DNA of 56,141 nucleotides from Chloroflexota bacterium (lineage in GTDB: Bacteria; Chloroflexota; Anaerolineae; Anaerolineales; Villigracilaceae), in the NCBI GenBank assembly GCA_024434165.1, contig QMIW01000016.1, positions 1 through 56,141 of the forward strand. Reading direction: 5' to 3'. The notes beneath the pieces are model-generated. The model was not told the DNA's origin. It ran no database searches and saw only the letters and a program-made list of their open reading frames with translations. Of this stretch, positions 43,482 through 51,441 are shown in pieces; position 1 is the first letter of the stretch; each line of letters opens with the position of its first letter. The position numbers and the translations under genes are program-made.

Positions 43482-46055
43482 TTACTTTATCGTCACCTGA
43501 ATCACCGCCGTATCCACCGCCTGGTCGCTGCGAACCACGATCAATTGCACGGCATATAAACCGCCCAACCCGGTCGTATCCCATTCCGCCAACAGACCGC
43601 CCTCCACGGGCGTGAAGTTATCGGATCCCAGTTGAATCCACTCCTGCGGGTTCAATCCCCTGCCGACCTGCACGCGATAATACAAAAAGTCCGCGCCCGC
43701 CGCCGTGCCCATGATGAGCACGCTGCCGCTCACATCTGCGAACAACTGCGGCGACGTGATATTGGCATACGGGTTGACCGGCGGCGCCTGGATGGCGTCG
43801 TACGTTGTCGGCGGGATGGGCACACCCGCGCTCGATGCCCACTCGCGCGCCTCTTCGGGGACGAGCATGAACACGCGGTTGTCAATCAGTTCGGGCGGCG
43901 TAAAGACCGTTGCAAGCAAGCCCGTCTCGCGGTTGATCGCAAACTCGCGGAACAGCGTATCGGCATGGGTCGGTTCGCTGCCGTTCAAAAAGACTTCCGT
44001 CACCAAATTCGGGCATTCCTTCGTCGGCAGCATGCCCGAAGGATCGCAGACCGTCATCGGCGTAATGCCCTGCGGCGCAGACCAGCCGTCGGCGGGTTTA
44101 CCCGCAGAAGCGGTCTGCATCAGTGCATTCCACAACACCGCCGGAAAACGTGGAGTTACCCCCCTCGGTCCCCCTTGAAGGGGGGAAGAAAGAGAGGGGT
44201 CGCGCGCGCCCGTCCATACCGCAACCGAAACGTGCGGCGTGTACCCAACCACCCACGCATCCTTTCCATCAAAGGTCTGACCGGGCTTCACGCCGGCGGG
44301 TCTGCCGATTTCGAGCACATTCTGCCTGCCCCACGTATCCCAGCGGGCGGGCTCATCGCTCAATACATGCGTCATCAGATACGCCATTGCAGGCGTCACC
44401 ACCGTCTGCGCCTGCGGCAGGGACCAATCGAGCAGGATGCTGCGGTCTGCGCCTTCCACGCGCAGCGCCGTTGCGGGCGTGAATTCGTCGTTCACATATT
44501 GACCGAAATACACGCCCTGCACGCCGAACACGCCGTACGCGCCCGCCAGTTCGAGCATCGTCGCATCGGCATTCACATCCAGCCCAAACGACGCTGCGAT
44601 CTTCGTCACATTCTCGATTCCCATCTGCGCTCTCAATCTCGCCGCTGGCGCCTGGTAATCGTTCGCCAGCGCGATTCGCAAACGCATCGCGCCGTGATAT
44701 TCGCCGTCGAGGTTGTGGATGGACTGGTCCGAGGGAATATCGCACGTCAGCGAGGCGGGACTCAACCCGCGCGTGAATCCCGTCAAATAGACGAACGCAT
44801 CGAGGCTGGACCCGGGGCTGTGTGCGCTGACCAGGGGCGTTTCCACGCCTTGAATGGTCTCGCCCACCATCGCCAGCACCTGTCCTGTCTTCGGGTCGAG
44901 GATGACTGCGCTGGCGGATGAATCCGGGAAGGTCACACCGGGCGGCAGAGACGGAAGCAGGCGCGCCGCATCGCAATCTTTCCCGGGTTCGGGCAAACCC
45001 GCCAGGCGCGAAGCGTAAACTTCCGTCACGCAGGACGCCTGCTTTTGCAGTTCGTAATCCAGCGTGGAGATGACGATCATCCCGCCGCGTTCGAGCCGTT
45101 CGCGCGGAATCTGCGAGTCAATTTGGGCGAGGAGAAGGTTCAGGAAGGCGGGAGCAACTGTCGGCGGGGCTGGAGGCGCGGCTGCGAAGGCAGGAGTCTC
45201 TGCCAGCGCTCGAGAGGCTTCCTCGCTGGAGACCAGTCCGAGGTCGTTCATCACATACAGCACTTCGCGCCCGCGCTGGATGGCGACCTGCGGGGCGTCG
45301 AGCGGGTTGAGCGCGGGCGTCTCGCTCACCGCCGCAAGGATGGCGGATTCGGCGAGGGTGAGCGCATCGGCAGATTTGCCGAAATACAATTGCGCGGCGG
45401 CTTCGACCCCGTAGGCATGATTGCCAAAGTTCGCGCTGTTGAGATACCACTCCATGATTTGCGTCCGCCCGAACTGCGCGGTGATCTGCGCGGCAAGCAG
45501 CCGCTCGCGGATGGCGCGCGTGAGGGAGTGCGGCTCGTCGTAGAGCAGGAGGTCGTCCACGAGTTTTTGCGCGATGGTGGGGTGAAGGTTCGGGTTGTCC
45601 AAGCCTTCGAGCGAGTAGCCGGAATGACGTTCGAATTGCGGGTCGGCGGCGGCGATGATCGCTTCGACCAGTTCTTCAGGAAGGTGTTGTGCATTCTGTT
45701 CGCTGATGGGAATATAGCGTCGCGGCGCTTCGTCCGGCGCGAAGGTGGCGAGCAGCTGCAAGCCCGTGCGGTCATAGACGCGCGTGGGCTGGAGGAGCAA
45801 TCCATCGGGAGGGTTCAGGAGGATCGGGAGAATCTGTGTGGAGGGCAGGTCGCGGGTCACGCCGGCGTAGGCGAACGCGCCGAGGATGATGACCACACCC
45901 AGCATGAGCGATAAAACCAGTCCGCTGCTGAGAAGCACACCGCGCAGGCGGCTCGCGCCCCTGTTCTGCCGGTCGAGCCTGCGCTCACGTCGCGCTCGAA
46001 GAACACGTGCACCGCGCTGTGGATGCAGCACTGGTGTGGGAAGGGTGGAGGGCAT
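43482..46055 (-). CDS. Class A penicillin-binding protein with all catalytic motifs lost
   Basis: An 857-residue protein from the ATG at 46055 (MPSTLPTPVLHPQRG); an extension to 46283 overlaps the opposite promoter region. A cytoplasmic basic tail and one membrane span (~residues 35-60) precede a GT51 domain: the EDxxFxxHxG motif is ADPQFERHSG (~136), so the catalytic Glu is Ala; STITQQ is PTIAQK. In the transpeptidase domain SxxK is SSLD (~416), SxN is replaced by DYQ (~466) and KTG by KPG (~588). Folding segments are kept (QIMEWYLNSANFG, KDAWVVGYTPHVSVAVW). It is probably a non-catalytic scaffold or regulator. Residues ~618-632 derive from an inserted palindrome. Confidence 0.85.
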   Translation of the reverse strand: MPSTLPTPVLHPQRGARVLRARRERRLDRQNRGASRLRGVLLSSGLVLSLMLGVVIILGAFAYAGVTRDLPSTQILPILLNPPDGLLLQPTRVYDRTGLQLLATFAPDEAPRRYIPISEQNAQHLPEELVEAIIAAADPQFERHSGYSLEGLDNPNLHPTIAQKLVDDLLLYDEPHSLTRAIRERLLAAQITAQFGRTQIMEWYLNSANFGNHAYGVEAAAQLYFGKSADALTLAESAILAAVSETPALNPLDAPQVAIQRGREVLYVMNDLGLVSSEEASRALAETPAFAAAPPAPPTVAPAFLNLLLAQIDSQIPRERLERGGMIVISTLDYELQKQASCVTEVYASRLAGLPEPGKDCDAARLLPSLPPGVTFPDSSASAVILDPKTGQVLAMVGETIQGVETPLVSAHSPGSSLDAFVYLTGFTRGLSPASLTCDIPSDQSIHNLDGEYHGAMRLRIALANDYQAPAARLRAQMGIENVTKIAASFGLDVNADATMLELAGAYGVFGVQGVYFGQYVNDEFTPATALRVEGADRSILLDWSLPQAQTVVTPAMAYLMTHVLSDEPARWDTWGRQNVLEIGRPAGVKPGQTFDGKDAWVVGYTPHVSVAVWTGARDPSLSSPLQGGPRGVTPRFPAVLWNALMQTASAGKPADGWSAPQGITPMTVCDPSGMLPTKECPNLVTEVFLNGSEPTHADTLFREFAINRETGLLATVFTPPELIDNRVFMLVPEEAREWASSAGVPIPPTTYDAIQAPPVNPYANITSPQLFADVSGSVLIMGTAAGADFLYYRVQVGRGLNPQEWIQLGSDNFTPVEGGLLAEWDTTGLGGLYAVQLIVVRSDQAVDTAVIQVTIK
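44158..44200. repeat. GC-rich palindrome inserted in frame in the PBP gene
   Basis: ACCCCCCT … CCCCCTTGAAGGGGG … GAGAGGGGT, 43 nt, coding in reverse for [17 protein letters not shown]. The amino-acid text closely matches the insert of acnA (SSPLQGG-x-RGV), so the same element landed in two genes in the same frame and direction. Confidence 0.82.
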
Positions 46056-46204
46056 GGGGGAAGTATAAGGGAGGAAAGAGGAAAGAGCAAAGAGGAGAAG
46101 CGAGGGAAGTGATCGGCGATTCCTGGAGCGCGCCGCCCTGCCTGCATGACGGAAAATACACGTCACATGACGGGATAATTCCGCATACAGGCAGAAGGAT
46201 GCCC

Positions 46205-46431
46205 ATGATAGAAGTGCTGCTTGGCTCGAAAAACGTTGAACGGGTCTTGATCTACGTGTTCGCCCGCGAAGAGGGCTATCCACGCGAGATCGCGCGATTT
46301 TTCAATTCCGATCTAAAATCCATCCAGCACCAACTGGACAACTGGAAAAAGCGCTTTCGTTTTATCCGGCAAAGGAACGGGAGGAATTGCTGATGAACAG
46401 ACGTCGTCCGCGCGCGGGAAAGCCCCCATGA
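46205..46431 (+). pseudogene. Truncated winged-helix regulator (relative of 29833)
   Basis: Begins MIEVLLGSKNVERVLIYVFA with GYPREIARFFNSDLKSIQHQ, very close to the protein at 29833. After QLDNW the middle is missing: AAAAAGCGC joins to text that, in another frame, reads LEKALSFYPAKEREELLMNR and RRPRAGKPP. A ~30-codon deletion plus frame change has removed the wing, and no nucleotidyltransferase gene follows. Upstream is CGTCACATGACG, the operator core seen at the intact pair. Confidence 0.82.
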
Positions 46432-46506
46432 AACCTAAATAAGCTATCTGCTTAACGTGAACGGATAACTCACCATGTAGTATTTCCCTTTATTACTTTC
46501 CATTCC

Positions 46507-47829
46507 TCACTCCCCCAGCAAATCCGCCAAAAAACCAAACAACCCGCCCTGTTCTTCCTCCTCCTTCTCCGGCAGGTCGCTGGCGACGATGCCGCTCTGA
46601 CCGTTGATGAGGACAAGGTGTTCGCGCCCGCCGAAGGGCAGTTCGGTCATCCACACGGGGAGGAGGACGAGTTTGAAGGACTCGACCATCAGTCCCGCCG
46701 AGGAGGCGCGGACAAGGGTGATACCGTTCAACAGATGCGGCATCCGCCGTTTGATGTCCTTGAAAGCCTGACTGCGCGCGTCGAGCGAGGCATCCGCCAT
46801 GGGAATGTCGTACACTTCCGCGAGCCAGCTGGCGAGGTAGCGCGGGTCGTACGGTTTGAGCGCGGAAAGCTCAAAGGTGGGAATCAACTTCATGAAAACG
46901 CCGGACAGCTTTCGGGAAGCGGGAAGCGGCAGGTCGTTCACCATTACGGGGTACTTGTCGTTGATCCGCACCACTTTGCGCTCGCGTTCGCCGGTCAACA
47001 GATTCTGTTCGTATTGCACCATCTCGCCGGTGTAATCAATTCCGCCGCCGATGTCGAAGGTCCACATGGGCAGGTACAAGCCGCGCGGCAGGTCCACCTT
47101 CTTTTCGGGCGTGATGCCGCTGCTCTCCACCCAGTGGATGAGCAGGCGTGTGGCTTGTTTCTGGTCGAAAGCGTGCGGCAGGATGGAGTCGGGCGCGAGC
47201 AGGTCTTTCGAGTTTTCGAGGTTGACCACGTGCGGCGAATCGCAATAGGCACAGTTGGCGGAGATCTGCCTGGGCGGCAAAATGAATTCCGCGCCGCAGC
47301 CGTTGCAATGAAATGCCTGCTCTTGCAGGGGCTTTCCGTGTCCCTTCATCGTCGCCATTGCAACGATGAAATCCTTTTCGGTTTCATTCGTTGCGCCCAG
47401 CCCAAGCGCGTGCTGGCGCGTGCAGTAATCGCATACCAGTGAAGAGCCATCCGGCGAGAACGCCATGCGCCCGCCGCATTTGGGGCACATGAAGCGGTCT
47501 GCCTGTGCCTGGCGCAATCCTTCCGGCGCGGGGGGGAGTTGATCCGGGTTGATGACGTCGCCGGCTTTGAGTTTGCCATTGAGGATCGCCAGCGCACGGC
47601 GCGCGCGCGCATGATGCAGATCGTGCGCCAGGCAGTTTTCCAATGCCTTGCGTTTTTCATCGGGGTCGTCCAGCACTTCGCCCATCCAGAACCACGCTTC
47701 GGCAAGCACATCGTGCGAACCCGCCATGTAAATCGCGCGGTCGAGGTAGCGGCGGGCGGTATCCTTGCTGCCGGACTTGGCTTCGATAATTCCCGTGCGG
47801 AGGAGTTCTTTTGAATAATCGCTGCTCAT
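46507..47829 (-). CDS. TPR and zinc-ribbon protein, unknown function
   Basis: About 440 residues. The ATG at 47829 (MSSDYSKELLRTG) is taken as start; a GTG four codons upstream is possible. Residues 5-90 are TPR-like helices (LLRTGIIEAKSGSKDTARRY, AEAWFWMGEVLDDPDEKRKAL). Two zinc ribbons follow: MCPKCGGRMAF…CDYCTRQ (~117-143) and FHCNGCGAEF…CAYCDSP (~180-205). The rest is a beta-rich domain (LPRGLYLPMWTFDIGG, LPVWMTELPFGGREHLVLIN) as in the 'DUF…zinc ribbon' proteins with a permease-like companion domain. The C-terminus is acidic (EKEEEEQGG). Role unknown; it is followed upstream by folP on the same strand. Confidence 0.7.
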   Translation of the reverse strand: MSSDYSKELLRTGIIEAKSGSKDTARRYLDRAIYMAGSHDVLAEAWFWMGEVLDDPDEKRKALENCLAHDLHHARARRALAILNGKLKAGDVINPDQLPPAPEGLRQAQADRFMCPKCGGRMAFSPDGSSLVCDYCTRQHALGLGATNETEKDFIVAMATMKGHGKPLQEQAFHCNGCGAEFILPPRQISANCAYCDSPHVVNLENSKDLLAPDSILPHAFDQKQATRLLIHWVESSGITPEKKVDLPRGLYLPMWTFDIGGGIDYTGEMVQYEQNLLTGERERKVVRINDKYPVMVNDLPLPASRKLSGVFMKLIPTFELSALKPYDPRYLASWLAEVYDIPMADASLDARSQAFKDIKRRMPHLLNGITLVRASSAGLMVESFKLVLLPVWMTELPFGGREHLVLINGQSGIVASDLPEKEEEEQGGLFGFLADLLGE

Positions 47830-47918
47830 ATCTTCAATCACGGATGAATGCCGATGAAACGGGTTTGCTCATCGAATCATCCTGTTTACCTCGTACCCGA
47901 ATGGGTATCTCCGGTGAA

Positions 47919-48800
47919 TTAATTCCTCACGATTGCATCCGTCATCTTTGCCACGCGCGCCATCTCCTTCACATCGTGCACGCGGATGATGTCCGCGCCG
48001 CGCGCGATGCCCACCGCCACCGTCGCCGCCGTGCCTTCCACGCGCTGGTCAGGCGGCAGGTCCAACGTAAAACCGATGAACGATTTTCGGGATGTTCCCA
48101 GCAGGACGGGATACCCCAGCGAGCGAATCTCGTCGAGACGGTTGACCAGCTCAAGATTGTGTTCGCGCGTCTTTCCAAAGCCGATGCCTGGATCCAGGAT
48201 AATGAGTTTTTCCTCCACCCCGGCTTTGACCGCGATCTCCACGCTGGCGAGCAATTCGCGTTTCACGTCTTCGATCAGGTTTTGATATTCCGCGCCGATG
48301 TATGAACTGCCCAGCCGTTCGCGCACTTCCACGCTGGCGGGATTGCTGCGGTTGTGCATCAGGATGACCGGCGTCTTGTATTTCGCCGCCAGCGGCGCAA
48401 TCTCCGGGTCCGCGCGGAAGCCCCACACATCGTTGAGGATGTCCGCCCCGGCGCGAATCGCAGCATCGGCAACTTTGGCTTTGTAGGTATCAATGGAAAT
48501 CACCGCCTGGGGGAAGTTTCCACGCAGCGCTTCGATGACAGGAACGACGCGCTCCATCTCCTCCTCGGCATGGACGGGCGCGGAGCCGGGCCGCGTGGAT
48601 TCGCCGCCCACATCCAGAATATCCGCGCCGTTTGCGAGAAATTCGCGCGCCTGGTTCACCGCCTGTTGAACGACATCCCCTTTGGCAATGATGCCGTCCC
48701 CTGAAAACGAATCGGGAGTCACATTCAGGATTCCCATCACATAGGTGCGGGAACCCCATTCGAATGTAAAACTCCCGATTTGAAGAGAACCGCTCTTCAT
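47919..48800 (-). CDS. folP: Dihydropteroate synthase
   Basis: A 293-residue TIM-barrel enzyme that joins p-aminobenzoate to 6-hydroxymethyl-dihydropterin pyrophosphate in folate synthesis. VMGILNVTPDSFSGDG and GADILDVGGESTRPGS are the two signature regions, INDVWG-type (ILNDVWGFRADP) and ILMHNRS line the active site, and ILDPGIGFGKTREHN and LGTSRKSFIG complete the pterin pocket. The segment before the start (48801-48840) has repeated GTAGACA/CAAGT units and no Shine-Dalgarno sequence. It stands alone, without other folate genes nearby. Confidence 0.95.
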   Translation of the reverse strand: MKSGSLQIGSFTFEWGSRTYVMGILNVTPDSFSGDGIIAKGDVVQQAVNQAREFLANGADILDVGGESTRPGSAPVHAEEEMERVVPVIEALRGNFPQAVISIDTYKAKVADAAIRAGADILNDVWGFRADPEIAPLAAKYKTPVILMHNRSNPASVEVRERLGSSYIGAEYQNLIEDVKRELLASVEIAVKAGVEEKLIILDPGIGFGKTREHNLELVNRLDEIRSLGYPVLLGTSRKSFIGFTLDLPPDQRVEGTAATVAVGIARGADIIRVHDVKEMARVAKMTDAIVRN

Positions 48801-48844
48801 GTTTTACTTGTCTACCTGTCTACTTGTGTACTCACCCATATTCT

Positions 48845-49267
48845 TCACGGTATCTGATCCAACGGGCGCGCCAGCCAGGCTTCGGCTTCGTTGATGTCGG
48901 TGAAGATCTTCATCGCCGAGGCGGTCTCGGTCTCCGCTAGCGCCGCCACTTTGCGGATGCCGTCCGCCACAGCTTCGCTTGCCACCACCACCGCCACACG
49001 GATGTTGCGCGCCGAAGGGTCGCTGTTGGCATCCACCGCCATGCGGATGGCTTTTTCGGGAATCTCCTTCACGGCGCGCAGGTCGTACAGGTTGCGTGTG
49101 CGGCGGTCCGCGCCCAGCAGGTGGTCGAGCGCAAACTGGTGCCAGTGCGCCAGCGTGGCGTCGGAAAGGTCGGTAAAGGTCAACGTCATGCCGCCGTCGC
49201 CGCGGCGAATGACGGAATAACCAATGCCCGGCGCAGATGTCCAATTGAGGGGTTTCGGTTCAGTCAT
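48845..49267 (-). CDS. STAS/SpoIIAA-like protein
   Basis: A 140-residue protein. The fold is suggested by GMTLTFTDLSDATLAHWHQF, LYDLRAVKEIPEKAIRMAVD and the C-terminal ETETASAMKIFTDINEAEAWL, which is close to the 'F.d.eeAl.WL' ending of SpoIIAA-like/STAS proteins. Such proteins are usually small regulatory or lipid-binding modules. AGGAG (in CAGGAGACCTTCC) precedes the ATG, and TATAAT lies ~30 nt upstream on the reverse strand. It is divergent from the tRNA-Val gene. The partner is unknown. Confidence 0.7.
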   Translation of the reverse strand: MTEPKPLNWTSAPGIGYSVIRRGDGGMTLTFTDLSDATLAHWHQFALDHLLGADRRTRNLYDLRAVKEIPEKAIRMAVDANSDPSARNIRVAVVVASEAVADGIRKVAALAETETASAMKIFTDINEAEAWLARPLDQIP

Positions 49268-49343
49268 GGAAGGTCTCCTGTTTGGTATGGGCGATTATAA
49301 CGCAGGCAGAAAAATGAAAATTCAAAATTCGACAGTCACATGC

Positions 49344-49349
49344 TATAAT
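49344..49349 (+). promoter_or_regulatory. TATAAT box of tRNA-Val
   Basis: A consensus -10 hexamer ends 11 nt before the first base of the tRNA. TTCAAA at 49321-49326 with a 17-nt spacer is a weak -35 match. Confidence 0.55.
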
Positions 49350-49360
49350 GCAAACTCCCC

Positions 49361-49437
49361 GGGCGCTTAGCTCAGTTGGTTAGAGCGTCTCGCTTACACC
49401 GAGAAGGTCGGGGGTTCGAGTCCCTCAGCGCCCACCA
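49361..49437 (+). tRNA. tRNA-Val(TAC)
   Basis: A complete 77-nt cloverleaf including encoded CCA. Acceptor stem GGGCGCT/AGCGCCC, D arm GCTC-AGTTGGTTA-GAGC, anticodon stem TCTCG with loop CTTACAC (anticodon TAC) and CGAGA, variable AGGTC, T stem GGGGG/CCCTC with TTCGAGT loop. All stems pair. Confidence 0.97.
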
Positions 49438-49440
49438 CAG

Positions 49441-49465
49441 CCTTGCTTCGTGCAAGGTTTTTCTT
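49441..49465 (+). terminator. tRNA-Val terminator
   Basis: CCTTGC-TTCGT-GCAAGG followed by TTTTTC, a 6-bp stem with T run three bases after the CCA of the tRNA. Confidence 0.8.
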
Positions 49466-49495
49466 TTCCACTGCAAACCCCATCGAGAGGCGCGA

Positions 49496-49541
49496 GGTTG
49501 GGGGTTCGAGCGCTTCGCAGTCAGCGCCCACCACAGCCTTA
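49496..49541 (+). repeat. Partial copy of the tRNA-Val 3' half
   Basis: GGTTGGGGGTTCGAG then, after an 11-nt insertion, CAGCGCCCACCACAGCCTT, matching the T arm, acceptor 3' strand, CCA and the following bases of the tRNA-Val 104 nt upstream. The 5' half is missing, so it is not a tRNA. Confidence 0.85.
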
Positions 49542-49592
49542 CCTCTCCATAGCCCCTGTCCGCCACCTGCTGATCACTCTCTTTCCCTCTGC

Positions 49593-49598
49593 TATAAT
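49593..49598 (+). promoter_or_regulatory. TATAAT box seven bases from the reductase start
   Basis: TATAAT then CCTCTCC and the ATG at 49606, with no ribosome-binding site in between. A transcript starting at the usual distance would begin at the start codon. Confidence 0.55.
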
Positions 49599-49605
49599 CC
49601 TCTCC

Positions 49606-50559
49606 ATGATTCTCGTCACCGGCGCAACCGGATTCATCGGACGCGCCCTCGTGCGTCAGTTATCCAATATCGGATACCCCCTGCGCGCGCTCATCCGCCC
49701 TTCGCCGCGCACACCGCGGCTGCCCAAGGGCGTACCCGTCGAAGTCGCTGTGGTCTCGCTCTCCGATACGCGCGGCTTGCGCGCCGCCATGCGCGACGTG
49801 GAGACGGTCTTCCATCTCGCCAGCGCGGAGAATCAAGGCGCGCGCGGCGACCTGCTTGCCACCGACATTCAAGGCACGCAAAACCTGGTCGAAGCCGCCG
49901 CCGATGCCGGCGTGGACCGCTTCATTTACCTCAGTCACCTTGGCGCGGCGCGCGCTTCGGGTTATCCCGCCTTCAAAGCCAAAGGCATCGCCGAGGAACA
50001 CATCCGCAATGGCGGGGTTCCATACACCATCATCCGCACCTCGCTGGTCTATGGAGTCGAAGACCATTTCACCAACAACATCGCCCGGCTGATTCGCTCC
50101 TCGGTCGGGGTCTTCCCCGTCCCGTCGGGCGGACGCGTCGTCGTCCAACCCGTGTGGGTCGAAGACCTGGTCACCTGCATGTTGTGGGCGATGCAAAACG
50201 AAAACACGCTCGATCAGGTCTATGAAGTGGGCGGCAACGAATTCTTCACCCTTCAGCAGATCATCGAGATCATCATGGATGTCACCCGCGCGCGGCGCCT
50301 GCTCGTTCCGCTTTCGCCCATCACCCTGCGCGCCATTACCGTTTTCCTCGAAGGCATCCTGCCGAACTTCCCGCTGTCTTCGCTCTTTCTCGATTACTTC
50401 GCCGTTAACCGCACCACTGCCGTGGATTCAATGCCTCGTTACTTCGGGTTGATGCCCGCGCGATTCTCCTACCGGCTCGATTACCTCGTGCGCAAACCCT
50501 GGTACAGCCGTCTGTGGACTTCGATCACCGAACGCGCGGCATCCCTGCGGACAAGATAA
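49606..50559 (+). CDS. NDUFA9-like NAD(P)-binding oxidoreductase (atypical SDR)
   Basis: A 317-residue protein from the ATG at 49606; the longer frame from 49450 runs through the tRNA copy and is rejected. ILVTGATGFIGRALVRQL is the nucleotide-binding motif, YLSHLGAA and PAFKAKGIAEEHIRNGGVPYTIIR the YxxxK-like and substrate regions of the NDUFA9/atypical SDR5 group, which lacks the classical Tyr. VWVEDLVTCMLWAM and VYEVGGNEFFTLQQIIEII follow. Such proteins may act on quinones or lipids; function unknown. It is 4 nt from the next gene (GNAT), hence an operon. Confidence 0.82.
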   Translation: MILVTGATGFIGRALVRQLSNIGYPLRALIRPSPRTPRLPKGVPVEVAVVSLSDTRGLRAAMRDVETVFHLASAENQGARGDLLATDIQGTQNLVEAAADAGVDRFIYLSHLGAARASGYPAFKAKGIAEEHIRNGGVPYTIIRTSLVYGVEDHFTNNIARLIRSSVGVFPVPSGGRVVVQPVWVEDLVTCMLWAMQNENTLDQVYEVGGNEFFTLQQIIEIIMDVTRARRLLVPLSPITLRAITVFLEGILPNFPLSSLFLDYFAVNRTTAVDSMPRYFGLMPARFSYRLDYLVRKPWYSRLWTSITERAASLRTR

Positions 50560-50562
50560 ACC

Positions 50563-51441
50563 ATGCCAAACTATTCCATTCGCCTGTTGGAAACCCCGGA
50601 AGATATGCACCTTGTGGAGCAGCTCCAGCGCGAGATCTGGCCCGGCTCCGAAACGGACGTCGTCCCTCTGCACCTGCTCATCACAGCCGTGCATAACGGC
50701 GGGCTTTTGCTCGGCGCCTTCAAAGAAGAGAAGATCGTCGGCTTCGTCTTTGGTTTTCCCGGTCTCGAAGAAACGCCGGACGGCCCGCGCGCAAAGCATT
50801 GCTCGCACATGATGGGCATCCATCCCGACCACCGCGACGGCGGCATCGGCTTCTCGCTCAAACGCGCCCAATGGCAGATGGTGCGCCACCAGGGGCTCGA
50901 TCACATTACGTGGACGTACGATCCGCTGCTCAGCCGCAACGCGCATCTCAACATCGCCAAGCTCGGCGCGGTTTGCGATACCTATCGCCGCTCTGAATAC
51001 GGCGAGATGCGCGACGGTCTCAACGCGGGCTTGCCCTCCGACCGTTTTCAAGTGGATTGGTGGCTCAACTCCCAGCGCGTCCAAAGAAGACTTGGCGAAC
51101 GCGCCCGCCCCACCCTCAAACTGGCGCACGTCACCCAAAGCGGACTCCGTCCCTTTTACGCGCTTCGCTACTCGGACCATGACCTGCCTCAGCCGCCCGA
51201 ACATGTGCCGCCCTTCGAGGACCGTCTCCTGCTTGCGGAGATTCCCAGCGACTTCATGGACATCAAATCCAGAGACTTTGCCCTCGCGCGCGACTGGCGC
51301 TTCTTCACCCGCGAGTTGTTCGAGACGGCGTTCGCCAATCAGTTCATCGTCACCGATTTCGTGTACGACAATATCGGGGTCAACCCGCGCAGCATGTACA
51401 TCCTCACGCACGGTGAGAGCACGCTGGATCAATTCGAATGA
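50563..51441 (+). CDS. GNAT superfamily acetyltransferase (COG3375-like)
   Basis: A 292-residue protein. The N-terminal acetyltransferase fold has EDMHLVEQLQREIWPGSE, LLLGAFKEEKIVGFVFGF, and the CoA loop region HMMGIHPDHRDGGIGFSLKR. The second half (DHITWTYDPLLSRNAHLNIA, NAGLPSDRFQVDWWL) is the conserved extension of this subfamily of predicted acetyltransferases. The substrate is unknown; relatives are found near cofactor and lipid genes. It is translated four bases after the SDR gene. Confidence 0.82.
   Translation: MPNYSIRLLETPEDMHLVEQLQREIWPGSETDVVPLHLLITAVHNGGLLLGAFKEEKIVGFVFGFPGLEETPDGPRAKHCSHMMGIHPDHRDGGIGFSLKRAQWQMVRHQGLDHITWTYDPLLSRNAHLNIAKLGAVCDTYRRSEYGEMRDGLNAGLPSDRFQVDWWLNSQRVQRRLGERARPTLKLAHVTQSGLRPFYALRYSDHDLPQPPEHVPPFEDRLLLAEIPSDFMDIKSRDFALARDWRFFTRELFETAFANQFIVTDFVYDNIGVNPRSMYILTHGESTLDQFE

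Noticed and set aside
43482-46283. An N-terminal extension of the PBP to 46283
   Set aside because: Residues before MPSTLPTP are arginine- and serine-rich without a signal for translation and overlap the opposite winged-helix relic's promoter. The start at 46055 places one membrane span at the usual distance.
49496-49541. A second tRNA gene after tRNA-Val
   Set aside because: Only the T arm and 3' acceptor strand are present, interrupted by 11 nt. D and anticodon arms are absent.
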